Shown here: one piece after another, positions 1 through 5,533 of the stretch
Layout of the letters: every line of letters begins with the position of its first letter
Position numbering within the stretch: the first letter of the stretch is position 1
Assembly: GCA_028698405.1 (NCBI GenBank)
Contig: JAQVDF010000159.1
Coordinates: 1-5,586 of the forward strand
DNA from: Phenylobacterium sp.
GTDB taxonomy: Bacteria > Pseudomonadota > Alphaproteobacteria > Caulobacterales > Caulobacteraceae
DNA: 5,586 bases
Direction of reading: 5' to 3'
Program-made: the position numbers and the translations under genes
The notes under the pieces: generated by a model
What the model saw: the letters and a program-made list of their open reading frames with translations, nothing else
Told to the model about the DNA's origin: nothing
Databases searched by the model: none

Positions 1-357
1 CGACTTGGTGTTCAGGTCGACGACCTTGTCCCAGCCGCTCTCGGGATATTCGTCGATCGGCGCGCCCCAGGTGGCGCCGGCGTTGTTGACCAGGACGTCG
101 AGCTTGGGCTCGCGCTCGGCGATCGCCTTCGCCAGCCCCTCGATCCCGGCCATGTTCGACAAGTCGAACGGCAGCGAGATGCAGGTCCCATACTGCGACA
201 GCTCCTCGGCAAGCCGGTCGCAGACGTCGGCCTTGCGCGACGAGATGTAGGTCTTGGCGCCGTTCTCGACGTATCCGCGGGCGATCATCTCTCCGATCCC
301 CCGGCTGCCGCCGGTCACCAGGACCATCTTGCCTTCGACGCTGAACAGATTGCGCAC
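1..357 (-). CDS. SDR family NAD(P)-dependent oxidoreductase, RhlG-like (partial, C-terminus off the left edge)
   Basis: Only the N-terminal 119 residues of a short-chain dehydrogenase/reductase are present; the frame is open to base 1. Seen: the nucleotide-binding motif TGGSRGIG at residues 15-22, an SSR segment at 39-41 after the second beta strand (a hint of NADPH preference), D65-L66 near the adenine pocket, NNAG at 91-94 and the DLN segment at 114-116. The catalytic Ser/Tyr/Lys would lie beyond the edge. The start NLFSVEGKMVLVTGG and the ATWGAP segment resemble RhlG-type 3-oxoacyl reductases and related SDRs of unknown substrate, so a ketoacyl or other carbonyl substrate is likely but not shown. 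GTG at 355-357 is chosen because AGAGGA lies 7 nt upstream (365-370). It follows the serine hydrolase after 98 bp on the same strand and may be the third gene of that operon. Family confidence is high; substrate confidence is low. Confidence 0.92.
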   Translation of the reverse strand, partial: MRNLFSVEGKMVLVTGGSRGIGEMIARGYVENGAKTYISSRKADVCDRLAEELSQYGTCISLPFDLSNMAGIEGLAKAIAEREPKLDVLVNNAGATWGAPIDEYPESGWDKVVDLNTKS

Positions 358-455
358 GGGCTTTTCCTCTGATCTCTCGCCGGCGATTTCCGGCCCGGTG
401 GCCTTATGGCGAGGCTGGAGCCGGCCCGCCAGAGCTTTCCGCGGCGCAGGACGCG

Positions 456-1658
456 TCAGTCGTCGAGCGCCTGGTAGGCCAGGGTCCAGAAGTCTTCCGT
501 GATCCGCGCATCGTCCGGGCCGGCCATCAGCCGCTGGGTCAGGAGGATGACGGTGACGCCCTCCTTCGGGTCCGCCCGCCAGGACGTGCCGTAGCCGCCG
601 AACCAGCCGTAGCTGCCGACCGAGGGGCCGATCGTCTCGCAGCGGGTGACGACGGAGAGGCCGAAGCCCCATCCCTCCGCGTCCCAGAAGCCCGGCGCGA
701 AGGGGGAGGCGGCCTTCTGATGGGGCGTGACGTGGTCGCGGGTCATCAGCTCCACCGCTGCGCGTGAGAGCACCCGCGTGCGGCCGGCGCGACCCAGCCC
801 CAGCATCATTCGGCTGAAGGCCAACAGGTCGTCCGCCGTCGAGACCAGTCCCCCGCCGGCCGATGGGAACAGCGGCGGCTCGACGAAGGCGCCGGTCTCG
901 GCGGGCGCGAACACGCTCAGGTCTCCGCTCTCCGGATCGGCGACATAGGCGGTGGTCAGCCTCGGCCGGCGGGCCGTGTCCACATGGAAGCCGGTGTCGG
1001 CCATGCCCAGCGGCTCCAGCACCCGTTCGTGCAGGACGGCCTCCAGCGGCCGGCCGGCCAGGCGCGCGAGCAGCACGCCCAGCACGTCCGCGCCGGTGTG
1101 ATAGCGCCAGGCCGCGCCCGGCTGGTGCTGAAGCGGCAACTCGCCCAGCCGGCGCATGTACTCGTCCGGCGCGAGCGTCGGGATATCCGGTCCGGGCGCG
1201 AGCCCCGCCGCCGCCTGCGCCGCCTGGATCGGATAGGCGCCGGGCGGGGCCATGATCGCGCCGTGGCCGAGCCGGAAGGTCAGAAGGTCGCGCAGGGTGA
1301 TGGCCCGCTCGGCGGGGACGACGTCGTCGACCTGAGCATCCCGCGCGCGCAGCACCTTCGGCTCTGAGAGCTCCGGCAGCCAGGGGGCTACCGGATCGTC
1401 CAGCCCGATCCGGCCCTCCTCGACGAAGGTCATCGCGGCGGCGGCGGCGATCGGCTTGGTCAGCGAGGCGATGCGGAACAGGCTGTCCCGCTGCATCGGC
1501 GCATCGCCGTCCCGGGCCAGCTTTCCATGGACCTCCACATGGACCTCGTCGTCGCGCGCAAGCAGGACGACCAGACCCGGAACCTGTCCGCGGTCAACGT
1601 AGTCGGCGAACTTCGCCGAGAGGCGGGCGAGGCGCGGCTTGGAGAACGCGGACCGCAT
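456..1658 (-). CDS. Beta-lactamase-fold serine hydrolase (class C / class VIII esterase-like)
   Basis: A 400-residue protein of the beta-lactamase/penicillin-binding-protein superfamily. Seen: the SxxK motif S65-L-T-K68 within FRIASLTKP, where S65 is the nucleophile and K68 the general base; Y176 in WRYHTGADVLG, matching the second-motif Tyr, with His-Thr after it instead of the x-Asn of true class C enzymes; and GWFGGYGTSW at about 341-350 in place of the K-T-G box. This pattern fits class VIII esterases (EstB type) and transesterase-like hydrolases better than antibiotic-degrading AmpC. There is no signal peptide, so it is probably cytoplasmic. The start is the ATG at 1656-1658 with GAGAGG 6 nt upstream; an in-frame upstream start at 1742 would run deep into yceI and lacks support. 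It lies 13 bp after yceI, so translation is probably coupled in one transcript. The substrate is unknown; small esters or beta-lactam-like amides are possible. Confidence 0.93.
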   Translation of the reverse strand: MRSAFSKPRLARLSAKFADYVDRGQVPGLVVLLARDDEVHVEVHGKLARDGDAPMQRDSLFRIASLTKPIAAAAAMTFVEEGRIGLDDPVAPWLPELSEPKVLRARDAQVDDVVPAERAITLRDLLTFRLGHGAIMAPPGAYPIQAAQAAAGLAPGPDIPTLAPDEYMRRLGELPLQHQPGAAWRYHTGADVLGVLLARLAGRPLEAVLHERVLEPLGMADTGFHVDTARRPRLTTAYVADPESGDLSVFAPAETGAFVEPPLFPSAGGGLVSTADDLLAFSRMMLGLGRAGRTRVLSRAAVELMTRDHVTPHQKAASPFAPGFWDAEGWGFGLSVVTRCETIGPSVGSYGWFGGYGTSWRADPKEGVTVILLTQRLMAGPDDARITEDFWTLAYQALDD

Positions 1659-1664
1659 CGCCAG

Positions 1665-1670
1665 CCTCTC
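1665..1670 (-). promoter_or_regulatory. Ribosome binding site fixing the serine hydrolase start
   Basis: GAGAGG on the minus strand, 6 nt before the ATG at 1656-1658 and immediately after the yceI stop codon (TAG, 1672-1674). It supports the 400-residue form of the hydrolase and translational coupling with yceI. Confidence 0.7.
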
Positions 1671-1671
1671 G

Positions 1672-2370
1672 CTACCCGCCGGCAGGCGGCGCAGCGCCCG
1701 GCGCGGGCTGGGTGAACTCGGTCTCGATGACGATCTCCACATCGTCGCCGACGCCCATCTGCGAACCGGGTGCTGGGATGCCGGTGTTCATCCCGAAGTC
1801 GGACCGCTTCAGCTGGCCCCTGGCGGAAAAGCCGATCCGCGCGCCGCTGGGATCGAGGCCGCCGGCCGGATAGCCGCCGTTGAAGGTCGCCTCCAGCACC
1901 ACCGGCTTGGTCACGCCCCGGAAGGTCAGGTCGCCGTTGATCTTCGCCGTCCGCGGACCCGTGCGCTCGACGGCGGTGGAGCGGTAGGTCATCTGCGGGT
2001 GCGCGTCGGTCGCCAGGAAATCCCCGCCGCGCAGCATGGCGTCGAAGTCGAGCTTAGGGTCCGGATAGTCCGTACGGATCGAGGCCGGGTCGATGGTCAC
2101 GACGATCGAGGACCGCTCCGGCTGGGCCGGGTCGAGCTGCAGCTCCGCGTCGAAGTCGGTGAACTTCGCCGTGTAGTTCGACAGCCCCAGGTGGTTCACC
2201 CGGAAGATCAGGCTCGAGTGGCCCAGGTCCAGCTTGTAGGCGCCCGCGGGCGCGTCGACCGGCGGCGCCTCGGCTCCCGGCGAAGCCGCCGTCTGGGCGG
2301 GGCGCTCGGGCGCCGGTTGGCTGCAGGCGGCGAGCGCCGTCGCGGCGCAAAGGGCGAGGATCGGTCTCAT
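1672..2370 (-). CDS. YceI family lipoprotein (polyisoprenoid-binding lipocalin-like fold)
   Basis: A 232-residue exported protein. Residues 1-16 form a short lipoprotein signal ending in the lipobox L13-A-A-C16. Ser at +2 suggests outer-membrane sorting under the E. coli rule. A Pro/Ala-rich linker (17-43) leads to a YceI domain at about 44-221, starting AYKLDLGHSSLIFRVNHLGLS and including FDAMLRGGDFLATDAHPQMTY and GDLTFRGVTKPVVLEATFNGG. The tail is again Pro/Ala/Gly-rich (222-232). YceI domains are extended lipocalin-like barrels that bind isoprenoid quinones or other amphiphiles; the ligand here is unknown. The ATG at 2368-2370 is chosen because the signal peptide begins there and GGAG lies 6 nt upstream (2377-2380); a longer in-frame start at 2517 would bury the signal. 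It is the first gene of a minus-strand unit with the serine hydrolase and is divergent from the crotonase gene. Confidence 0.93.
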   Translation of the reverse strand: MRPILALCAATALAACSQPAPERPAQTAASPGAEAPPVDAPAGAYKLDLGHSSLIFRVNHLGLSNYTAKFTDFDAELQLDPAQPERSSIVVTIDPASIRTDYPDPKLDFDAMLRGGDFLATDAHPQMTYRSTAVERTGPRTAKINGDLTFRGVTKPVVLEATFNGGYPAGGLDPSGARIGFSARGQLKRSDFGMNTGIPAPGSQMGVGDDVEIVIETEFTQPAPGAAPPAGG

Positions 2371-2383
2371 GGTCGGCTCCGTC

Positions 2384-2393
2384 CTTCGAGGTG
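2384..2393. repeat. Direct repeat copy 1 (CTTCGAGGTG)
   Basis: A ten-base exact repeat of the sequence at 2444-2453, in the same orientation, 60 bp apart start to start. Both copies lie in the divergent yceI/crotonase intergenic region. It could be a paired regulator site or chance; CTTCGA strings also occur in coding sequence nearby. Confidence 0.35.
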
Positions 2394-2405
2394 CGGCCCG
2401 CTCAT

Positions 2406-2413
2406 GCCTAGGC
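2406..2413. repeat. 8-bp perfect palindrome GCCTAGGC in the divergent intergenic region
   Basis: GCCTAGGC reads the same on both strands. It sits 8 bp from the 13-bp inverted repeat and 36 bp upstream of the yceI start codon. It contains CTAG, a tetranucleotide often scarce in proteobacterial genomes. Function unknown; it may be chance. Confidence 0.35.
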
Positions 2414-2420
2414 CAGATGC

Positions 2421-2433
2421 TTGCATAATGCAA
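2421..2433. promoter_or_regulatory. Candidate operator: 13-bp inverted repeat TTGCAT-A-ATGCAA
   Basis: Two perfect 6-bp arms around a single centre base, unusually A/T-rich for this window, located 51 bp upstream of the yceI start and 144 bp upstream of the crotonase start. Odd-centred repeats of this size are typical of dimeric repressors (TetR, MarR, GntR classes), but I cannot assign a regulator. It also contains the -10-like string CATAAT on the plus strand (2424-2429) and CATTAT on the minus strand, without a matching -35 at normal spacing. The role is inferred from symmetry and position only. Confidence 0.4.
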
Positions 2434-2443
2434 CCAGTGTGCG

Positions 2444-2453
2444 CTTCGAGGTG
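2444..2453. repeat. Direct repeat copy 2 (CTTCGAGGTG)
   Basis: Second exact copy of the ten-base string at 2384-2393. The two copies bracket the GCCTAGGC palindrome and the 13-bp inverted repeat. Confidence 0.35.
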
Positions 2454-2565
2454 GACGCATCTCAGGGACGACGTTCGGGCGCGCCCCGATCCGACACCGG
2501 GCGAGCAGGTCCCGCACGGTTGACAGCCCCTGCGGAAGGGAGAGCCTGCATGACGGCTAAAGCGT

Positions 2566-2570
2566 GGAGG
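2566..2570 (+). promoter_or_regulatory. Strong Shine-Dalgarno deciding the crotonase start
   Basis: GGAGG, 6 nt before the ATG at 2577-2579. A competing in-frame ATG at 2550 also has a purine-rich stretch ahead (GGGAGAG), but the eight codons between the two ATGs (TAKAWRRR after the Met) do not look like the N-terminus of this family, whereas MNDRVTVDMRGGVADV does. Confidence 0.75.
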
Positions 2571-2576
2571 CGACGA

Positions 2577-3428
2577 ATGAACGACCGGGTGACTGTGGAC
2601 ATGCGCGGCGGCGTCGCCGACGTCCGTCTGGTGCGGGCCGACAAGATGAACGCCCTGGACGATGCGATGTTTTCGGCTCTCATCGAGACCGGCGAGCGTC
2701 TGAGGACCGAATCCGGTCTGCGCGCGGTCGTGCTCTCGGGCGAGGGCAGGGCCTTCTGCGCCGGCCTGGACATGGGCAACTTCCAGCGCATGGCCGCCCC
2801 GTCGCCCAAGGAGGGGTCGGCGGGAGCCGGCCTCGTCGCCACGCCGCGCACGCCCGGCGGCGCCAACCGGGCCCAGCATGCGGTGATGGTCTGGCGCGAG
2901 CTGCCGGTGCCGGTGATCGCGGCGGTTCACGGCGTGGCCTTCGGCGGCGGCTTCCAGCTCGCCCTGGCCGCCGACATGCGCATCGTGGCCCCCGACGCGC
3001 GCATGGCGGTGATGGAGATCAAGTGGGGCCTGGTGCCCGACATGGCCGGGATGGTGCTGATGCGCGGCCTGGTCCGCGACGACCTCGCCCGCGAGCTCAC
3101 CTACACGGGCCGCATCTTCAACGGCGAGGAGGCCCTCTCGCTGGGCCTGGCGACGCGTGTTGCGGCCGATCCGCACGCCGCCGCGCTGGAACTGGCGGCC
3201 GAGATCGCCGGCAAGAACCCCCACGCCATCCGCGCCAACAAGCGCCTGTTCGAAGTCGCCGCGACCGGGGACCAGCACGCCATCCTCAAGGCCGAGAGCG
3301 TGGAGCAGTCCGCCCTCATCGGCTCGCCCAACCAGATCGAGGCGGTGATGGCCAACATGCAGAAGCGTGAGCCGGCCTTCGCCGACGTGGGGGCCGAGGC
3401 GGGCGCGCGCGACAAGGCCGAGGCCTGA
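2577..3428 (+). CDS. Crotonase / enoyl-CoA hydratase-isomerase family protein
   Basis: A 283-residue crotonase-superfamily protein of ordinary length. Seen: N-terminal strand RVTVDMRGGVADVRLVRADKMNAL; the first oxyanion-hole segment GRAFCAGLDM at 57-66 (C61-A62-G63); the second at HGVAFGGGFQLALAADMRI, 118-136, with G123-G124-G125; then MEIKWGLVPDMAG at 146-158. The family acts on acyl-CoA thioesters (hydration, isomerisation or related chemistry) in the cytoplasm. The hydratase Glu144-equivalent is Gln127 here, while the Glu164-equivalent is kept as E147, and D155 falls at the position of Asp204 of dienoyl-CoA isomerase. An isomerase or other crotonase reaction is therefore more likely than classic 2-enoyl-CoA hydratase (inference). 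It is divergent from yceI and 77 bp upstream of the patatin gene on the same strand. The exact substrate is unknown; some annotators would call it simply enoyl-CoA hydratase. Confidence 0.93.
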   Translation: MNDRVTVDMRGGVADVRLVRADKMNALDDAMFSALIETGERLRTESGLRAVVLSGEGRAFCAGLDMGNFQRMAAPSPKEGSAGAGLVATPRTPGGANRAQHAVMVWRELPVPVIAAVHGVAFGGGFQLALAADMRIVAPDARMAVMEIKWGLVPDMAGMVLMRGLVRDDLARELTYTGRIFNGEEALSLGLATRVAADPHAAALELAAEIAGKNPHAIRANKRLFEVAATGDQHAILKAESVEQSALIGSPNQIEAVMANMQKREPAFADVGAEAGARDKAEA

Positions 3429-3505
3429 GGTCGCCTCGGCTCCGCTTGGCTCCGACGCCCGCGCGGACGTAGACAGTCCGAAGCTCACGAACTGCGGGTG
3501 GTCGG

Positions 3506-4669
3506 GTGTCCGAGAACAAGGGCTGGGACTTCGAGGGGCTGTTCAAGCGCCGGCTGCCGCCGCCGCCCGGCAAGGCCGCCCAGCCGCGCGGCTTTCCGGG
3601 CGTCCGCCTGACGTTCGAGGAGGCCGAGGACTCGCTGGAGGCCGCCGCCGACCGGCTGGCGTTGCCGCGCGGCCCACGCCGTCCCGGCGAGTTCAACGTC
3701 CTGGCCATCTCCGGCGGGGCAGCCGGCGGAGCCTACGGCGCGGGCGTACTGGTGGGGCTCAGCGAGGCCGGCCGGCGTCCGCCCTTCACCATCGTCACCG
3801 GGGTCAGCACCGGGGCGCTGATCGCTCCGCTGGCCTTCCTGGGGCCCGACTGGGACCACCGGCTGACCGAGGCCTACACCGGCGGCTACGCGGCCGCCCA
3901 GCTCGGCCTCACCGCCATCTCCGGCGGCCTGCGGGCGGGGCTCCTCTCGGCCCAGAGCCTCGACGGTCTGATCGGCCCCTTCGTCGACGAACGGCTGCTG
4001 GAGGCCATCGCGGCCGAGCATCGCACCGGCCGGCGGCTGCTGGTGGCCACGACGGATCTCGATTCCGGTCGCCCGGCGATCTGGGACATGGGCGCCATCG
4101 CCCTGCGCGGCGGGCCGGAGGCAGTCGAGATGTTCCGCCTGGTGCTGGCCGCGTCGGCCAGCCTGCCCGGCCTGTTCCCGCCAAGGCTGATCCGCTGCGA
4201 GTCGGACGGCGAACTGTTCGACGAACTGCACGTGGACGGCGGCGTCACCACCCCGCTGTTCATCCTGCCCGAGGCGATGCTGCGCTGGCGCAGGGTGGGG
4301 CGGCGGATGCGCAGCGGCAGCGTCTACGCCCTGATCAACACCATCATCGACCCGGCCCCGCGAGCCACCTCGGTGACCCTGCCGGCGGTGCTGATGCGCA
4401 GCTTCGACACGATGCTGCGGATGTCCTACCGCCAGGCGCTGAGTGTCGCGACCAGCTTCTGCGTCGGCAACAACATCGCGCTCAACGTCGCCGCCATCCG
4501 TGATTCGCAGGCGGGTCACGCCAATGGGGCGATGCTCGACTTCAACACCGCCAGCATGCGCGCCAATTTCGAGGCCGGCCGCGCAGCCGCCAGGTCAGAC
4601 GGCTTCTGGACCTCGCCGTCCGTGCGTCTTCAGCCCTGGGAGGAGTTCGCCGACCTCTTCAAGCCGTGA
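3506..4669 (+). CDS. Patatin-like phospholipase family protein
   Basis: A 387-residue patatin-fold acyl hydrolase. Seen: a hydrophilic N-terminus with a short Pro run (18-21) and no signal peptide; the glycine-rich oxyanion segment SGGAAGGAYGAG at 69-80; the nucleophile elbow G99-V-S101-T-G103; and the D-G-G box D244-G245-G246 in HVDGGVTTP, giving a Ser101/Asp244 catalytic dyad. A helical C-terminal part of about 140 residues follows. Members hydrolyse acyl esters of phospholipids or related lipids. The lack of a Sec signal leaves a cytoplasmic or alternatively secreted location. GTG 3506-3508 is the first usable start after an in-frame TAG at 3470; its ribosome site is weak (GGGTGG, 4 nt upstream). 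It follows the crotonase gene by 77 bp with no clear terminator between, so it may be co-transcribed. Its end converges with tRNA-Val 19 bp away. Confidence 0.92.
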   Translation: MSENKGWDFEGLFKRRLPPPPGKAAQPRGFPGVRLTFEEAEDSLEAAADRLALPRGPRRPGEFNVLAISGGAAGGAYGAGVLVGLSEAGRRPPFTIVTGVSTGALIAPLAFLGPDWDHRLTEAYTGGYAAAQLGLTAISGGLRAGLLSAQSLDGLIGPFVDERLLEAIAAEHRTGRRLLVATTDLDSGRPAIWDMGAIALRGGPEAVEMFRLVLAASASLPGLFPPRLIRCESDGELFDELHVDGGVTTPLFILPEAMLRWRRVGRRMRSGSVYALINTIIDPAPRATSVTLPAVLMRSFDTMLRMSYRQALSVATSFCVGNNIALNVAAIRDSQAGHANGAMLDFNTASMRANFEAGRAAARSDGFWTSPSVRLQPWEEFADLFKP

Positions 4670-4688
4670 GCGGCGATGGGAGGAGGAA

Positions 4689-4763
4689 TGGTGGATGCGA
4701 CAGGGATTGAACCTGTGACCCCCTCGGTGTGAACGAGGTGCTCTCCCGCTGAGCTACGCATCC
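4689..4763 (-). tRNA. tRNA-Val, anticodon CAC, CCA end encoded
   Basis: A complete 72-nt cloverleaf plus CCA on the minus strand. The acceptor stem GGATGCG (4757-4763) pairs perfectly with CGCATCC (4693-4699). The D arm is GCTC/GAGC. The anticodon arm CCTCG/CGAGG has loop TTCACAC, so the anticodon is CAC (4729-4731), which reads the valine codon GUG. A 5-nt variable loop and the T arm ACAGG-TTCAATC-CCTGT follow. Discriminator A is at 4692 and CCA at 4689-4691. All stems are fully paired and the conserved TTC of the T loop is present. GUG is a heavily used valine codon in GC-rich genomes. It lies 42 bp downstream of gph on the same strand and converges with the patatin gene. Confidence 0.97.
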
Positions 4764-4780
4764 GCCGCAAGAGGGGAGCG

Positions 4781-4809
4781 CCTATAGCCCGCCCTCCGGC
4801 GCCGTTCAA
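4781..4809 (-). promoter_or_regulatory. Promoter of tRNA-Val, -35 overlapping the gph stop codon
   Basis: On the minus strand TTGAAC (4809-4804) is followed by exactly 17 bp and then TATAGG (4786-4781). The first four -35 bases match the housekeeping TTGACA consensus, and GCTATAGG resembles the Caulobacter-type -10 (GCTANAWC). A transcript would begin roughly 10 nt before the mature tRNA 5' end. The bases after the -10 (CGCTCCCC) are GC-rich, as in growth-rate-controlled stable RNA promoters. The TGA inside TTGAAC is the gph stop codon. Inferred from sequence alone. Confidence 0.6.
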
Positions 4810-5489
4810 GCACCCAAGAGACGCTCGGCGACTTCGGGCAGTTCGTCGAAGTGGTCGATCAGCGCGTCGGGGGCGAGTTCGGCCGGTGGAATCTCCGTGT
4901 AGCCGAAGCTCACCAGCACCAGCGGCGCGCCCGCCGCGCGGGCCGCCCCGGCGTCGGTTGCCGCATCGCCCACCATCAGCGCCCGGGCGACGTTCCCGCC
5001 GGCCTCGTCCACCGCCGCGATGAGATGCCGCGGGTCGGGCTTGATCGCCGGGACCACGTCTGCCCCCACGATGGCGTCGAACAATTGGCTCATGGAGAGG
5101 GCGTCGAGCAGTACGCGCGACAGGTCGGTGCGCTTGTTGGTGCAGACCACCGTGCGGGCGCCGGCCCCGCGCACCGCCTCCAGCGCTTCGCGCACGCCCG
5201 GAAAGGGGCGGCTCTCGTCGGCGATATGGGCCAGGTAGTGGTCGATGAACCGGTCGAACAGCCCGCCGATCTTCGAGGCCGGCAGGTCCCAGCCGGACGC
5301 GGTGAAACCGCGCTCGATCAGCCAGCGCGCGCCGCGGCCGATGTAGGGCCGGGCCTCCTCCAGCGGCAGCGGCTGCAGGCCCTCCTCCTTCAGCAGCACG
5401 TTCAGCGTGCCGACGAGGTCGGGCGCGGTGTCCACCAGGGTCCCGTCGAGGTCGAAGGCGAGGGTCGCGCCGGCAAGCGAACTGGACAA
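4806..5489 (-). CDS. gph: Phosphoglycolate phosphatase (HAD superfamily, subfamily IA)
   Basis: A HAD-fold phosphatase of 227 residues from the TTG start. Seen: motif I D13-L-D15-G-T (D13 nucleophile, D15 acid/base), a helical cap at about 20-90 (GRGARWLIERGF, then FDRFIDHYLAHI), motif II CTN with T117, motif III Lys K150 in IKPDP, and motif IV GDAATD with D165/D169 for Mg. The cap type and IKPDPRHL segment fit Gph, which dephosphorylates 2-phosphoglycolate in the cytoplasm; a related HAD-IA sugar phosphatase cannot be excluded. Start: the frame stays open to a GTG at 5553-5555 (249 residues), but that adds 22 residues unlike the family, has no good ribosome site and leaves only 18 bp to the divergent gene. 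TTG 5487-5489 puts motif I at the usual distance from the N-terminus and has GGAG 10 nt upstream (5500-5503). tRNA-Val follows 42 bp downstream. Confidence 0.85.
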   Translation of the reverse strand: MSSSLAGATLAFDLDGTLVDTAPDLVGTLNVLLKEEGLQPLPLEEARPYIGRGARWLIERGFTASGWDLPASKIGGLFDRFIDHYLAHIADESRPFPGVREALEAVRGAGARTVVCTNKRTDLSRVLLDALSMSQLFDAIVGADVVPAIKPDPRHLIAAVDEAGGNVARALMVGDAATDAGAARAAGAPLVLVSFGYTEIPPAELAPDALIDHFDELPEVAERLLGA

Positions 5490-5504
5490 GGCGAGGAAGC
5501 TCCG

Positions 5505-5533
5505 TCGAAAGCGCTCGCCGTTTCGGCTATGAG
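5505..5533 (+). promoter_or_regulatory. Weak candidate promoter for the divergent gene at the right edge
   Basis: TCGAAA (5505-5510), a 17-bp spacer, then TATGAG (5528-5533): each hexamer matches four of six bases of the housekeeping consensus. It would give a 5' leader of about 35 nt before the ATG at 5574. It lies in the space freed if gph starts at TTG 5489. The match is modest and could be chance. Confidence 0.25.

Noticed and set aside
379..394. Hairpin GCCGG / CCGGC between the serine hydrolase and SDR genes
   Set aside because: A 5-bp stem with no T run on the minus strand. It does not separate the transcripts convincingly.
1639..2523. A 294-codon plus-strand open frame across yceI
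   Set aside because: Arg/Gly-rich shadow; the minus strand has the lipoprotein signal and YceI domain.
2520..2525. Perfect TTGACA -35 hexamer upstream of the crotonase gene
   Set aside because: No acceptable -10 lies 16-18 bp downstream. The GCTAAAGC string at 2556-2563 is about 30 bp away and would put the transcript start on the ribosome site. It may be chance.
2421..2576. Upstream in-frame extension of the crotonase gene to a TTG at 2421
   Set aside because: The extra 52 residues are unlike the family and cover the inverted repeat; the GGAGG site places the start at 2577.
3438..3454. Two copies of GGCTCCG ten bases apart after the crotonase stop
   Set aside because: Short GC-rich words recur often here, and no structure or regulator logic supports a role.
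3464..3480. Hairpin CGGAC / GTCCG with a 7-nt loop between the crotonase and patatin genes
   Set aside because: The stem is only 5 bp and no T run follows, so it is not a credible intrinsic terminator.
2367..3488. A 373-codon minus-strand open frame opposite the crotonase gene
   Set aside because: Composition is His/Gly/Arg/Ala-rich with no recognisable domain. It is the antisense shadow of a high-GC gene, and the plus-strand crotonase motifs are unambiguous.
3367..4503. A 378-codon plus-strand frame overlapping the crotonase end and the patatin gene
   Set aside because: Arg/Pro/Ala-rich out-of-frame reading with no domain; created by GC bias.
3485..4519. A 344-codon minus-strand open frame opposite the patatin gene
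   Set aside because: Gln/Gly/Arg/Ala-rich low-complexity shadow lacking a domain or ribosome site. The patatin catalytic motifs lie on the plus strand.
4663..4674. GCCG-TGAG-CGGC mini-hairpin over the patatin stop codon
   Set aside because: A four-base-pair stem without a T tract; expected by chance in GC-rich DNA.
4689..4763. tRNA-Val as an integration site
   Set aside because: tRNA genes are common integrase targets, but no integrase, phage gene or repeated tRNA 3' end is visible in the window.
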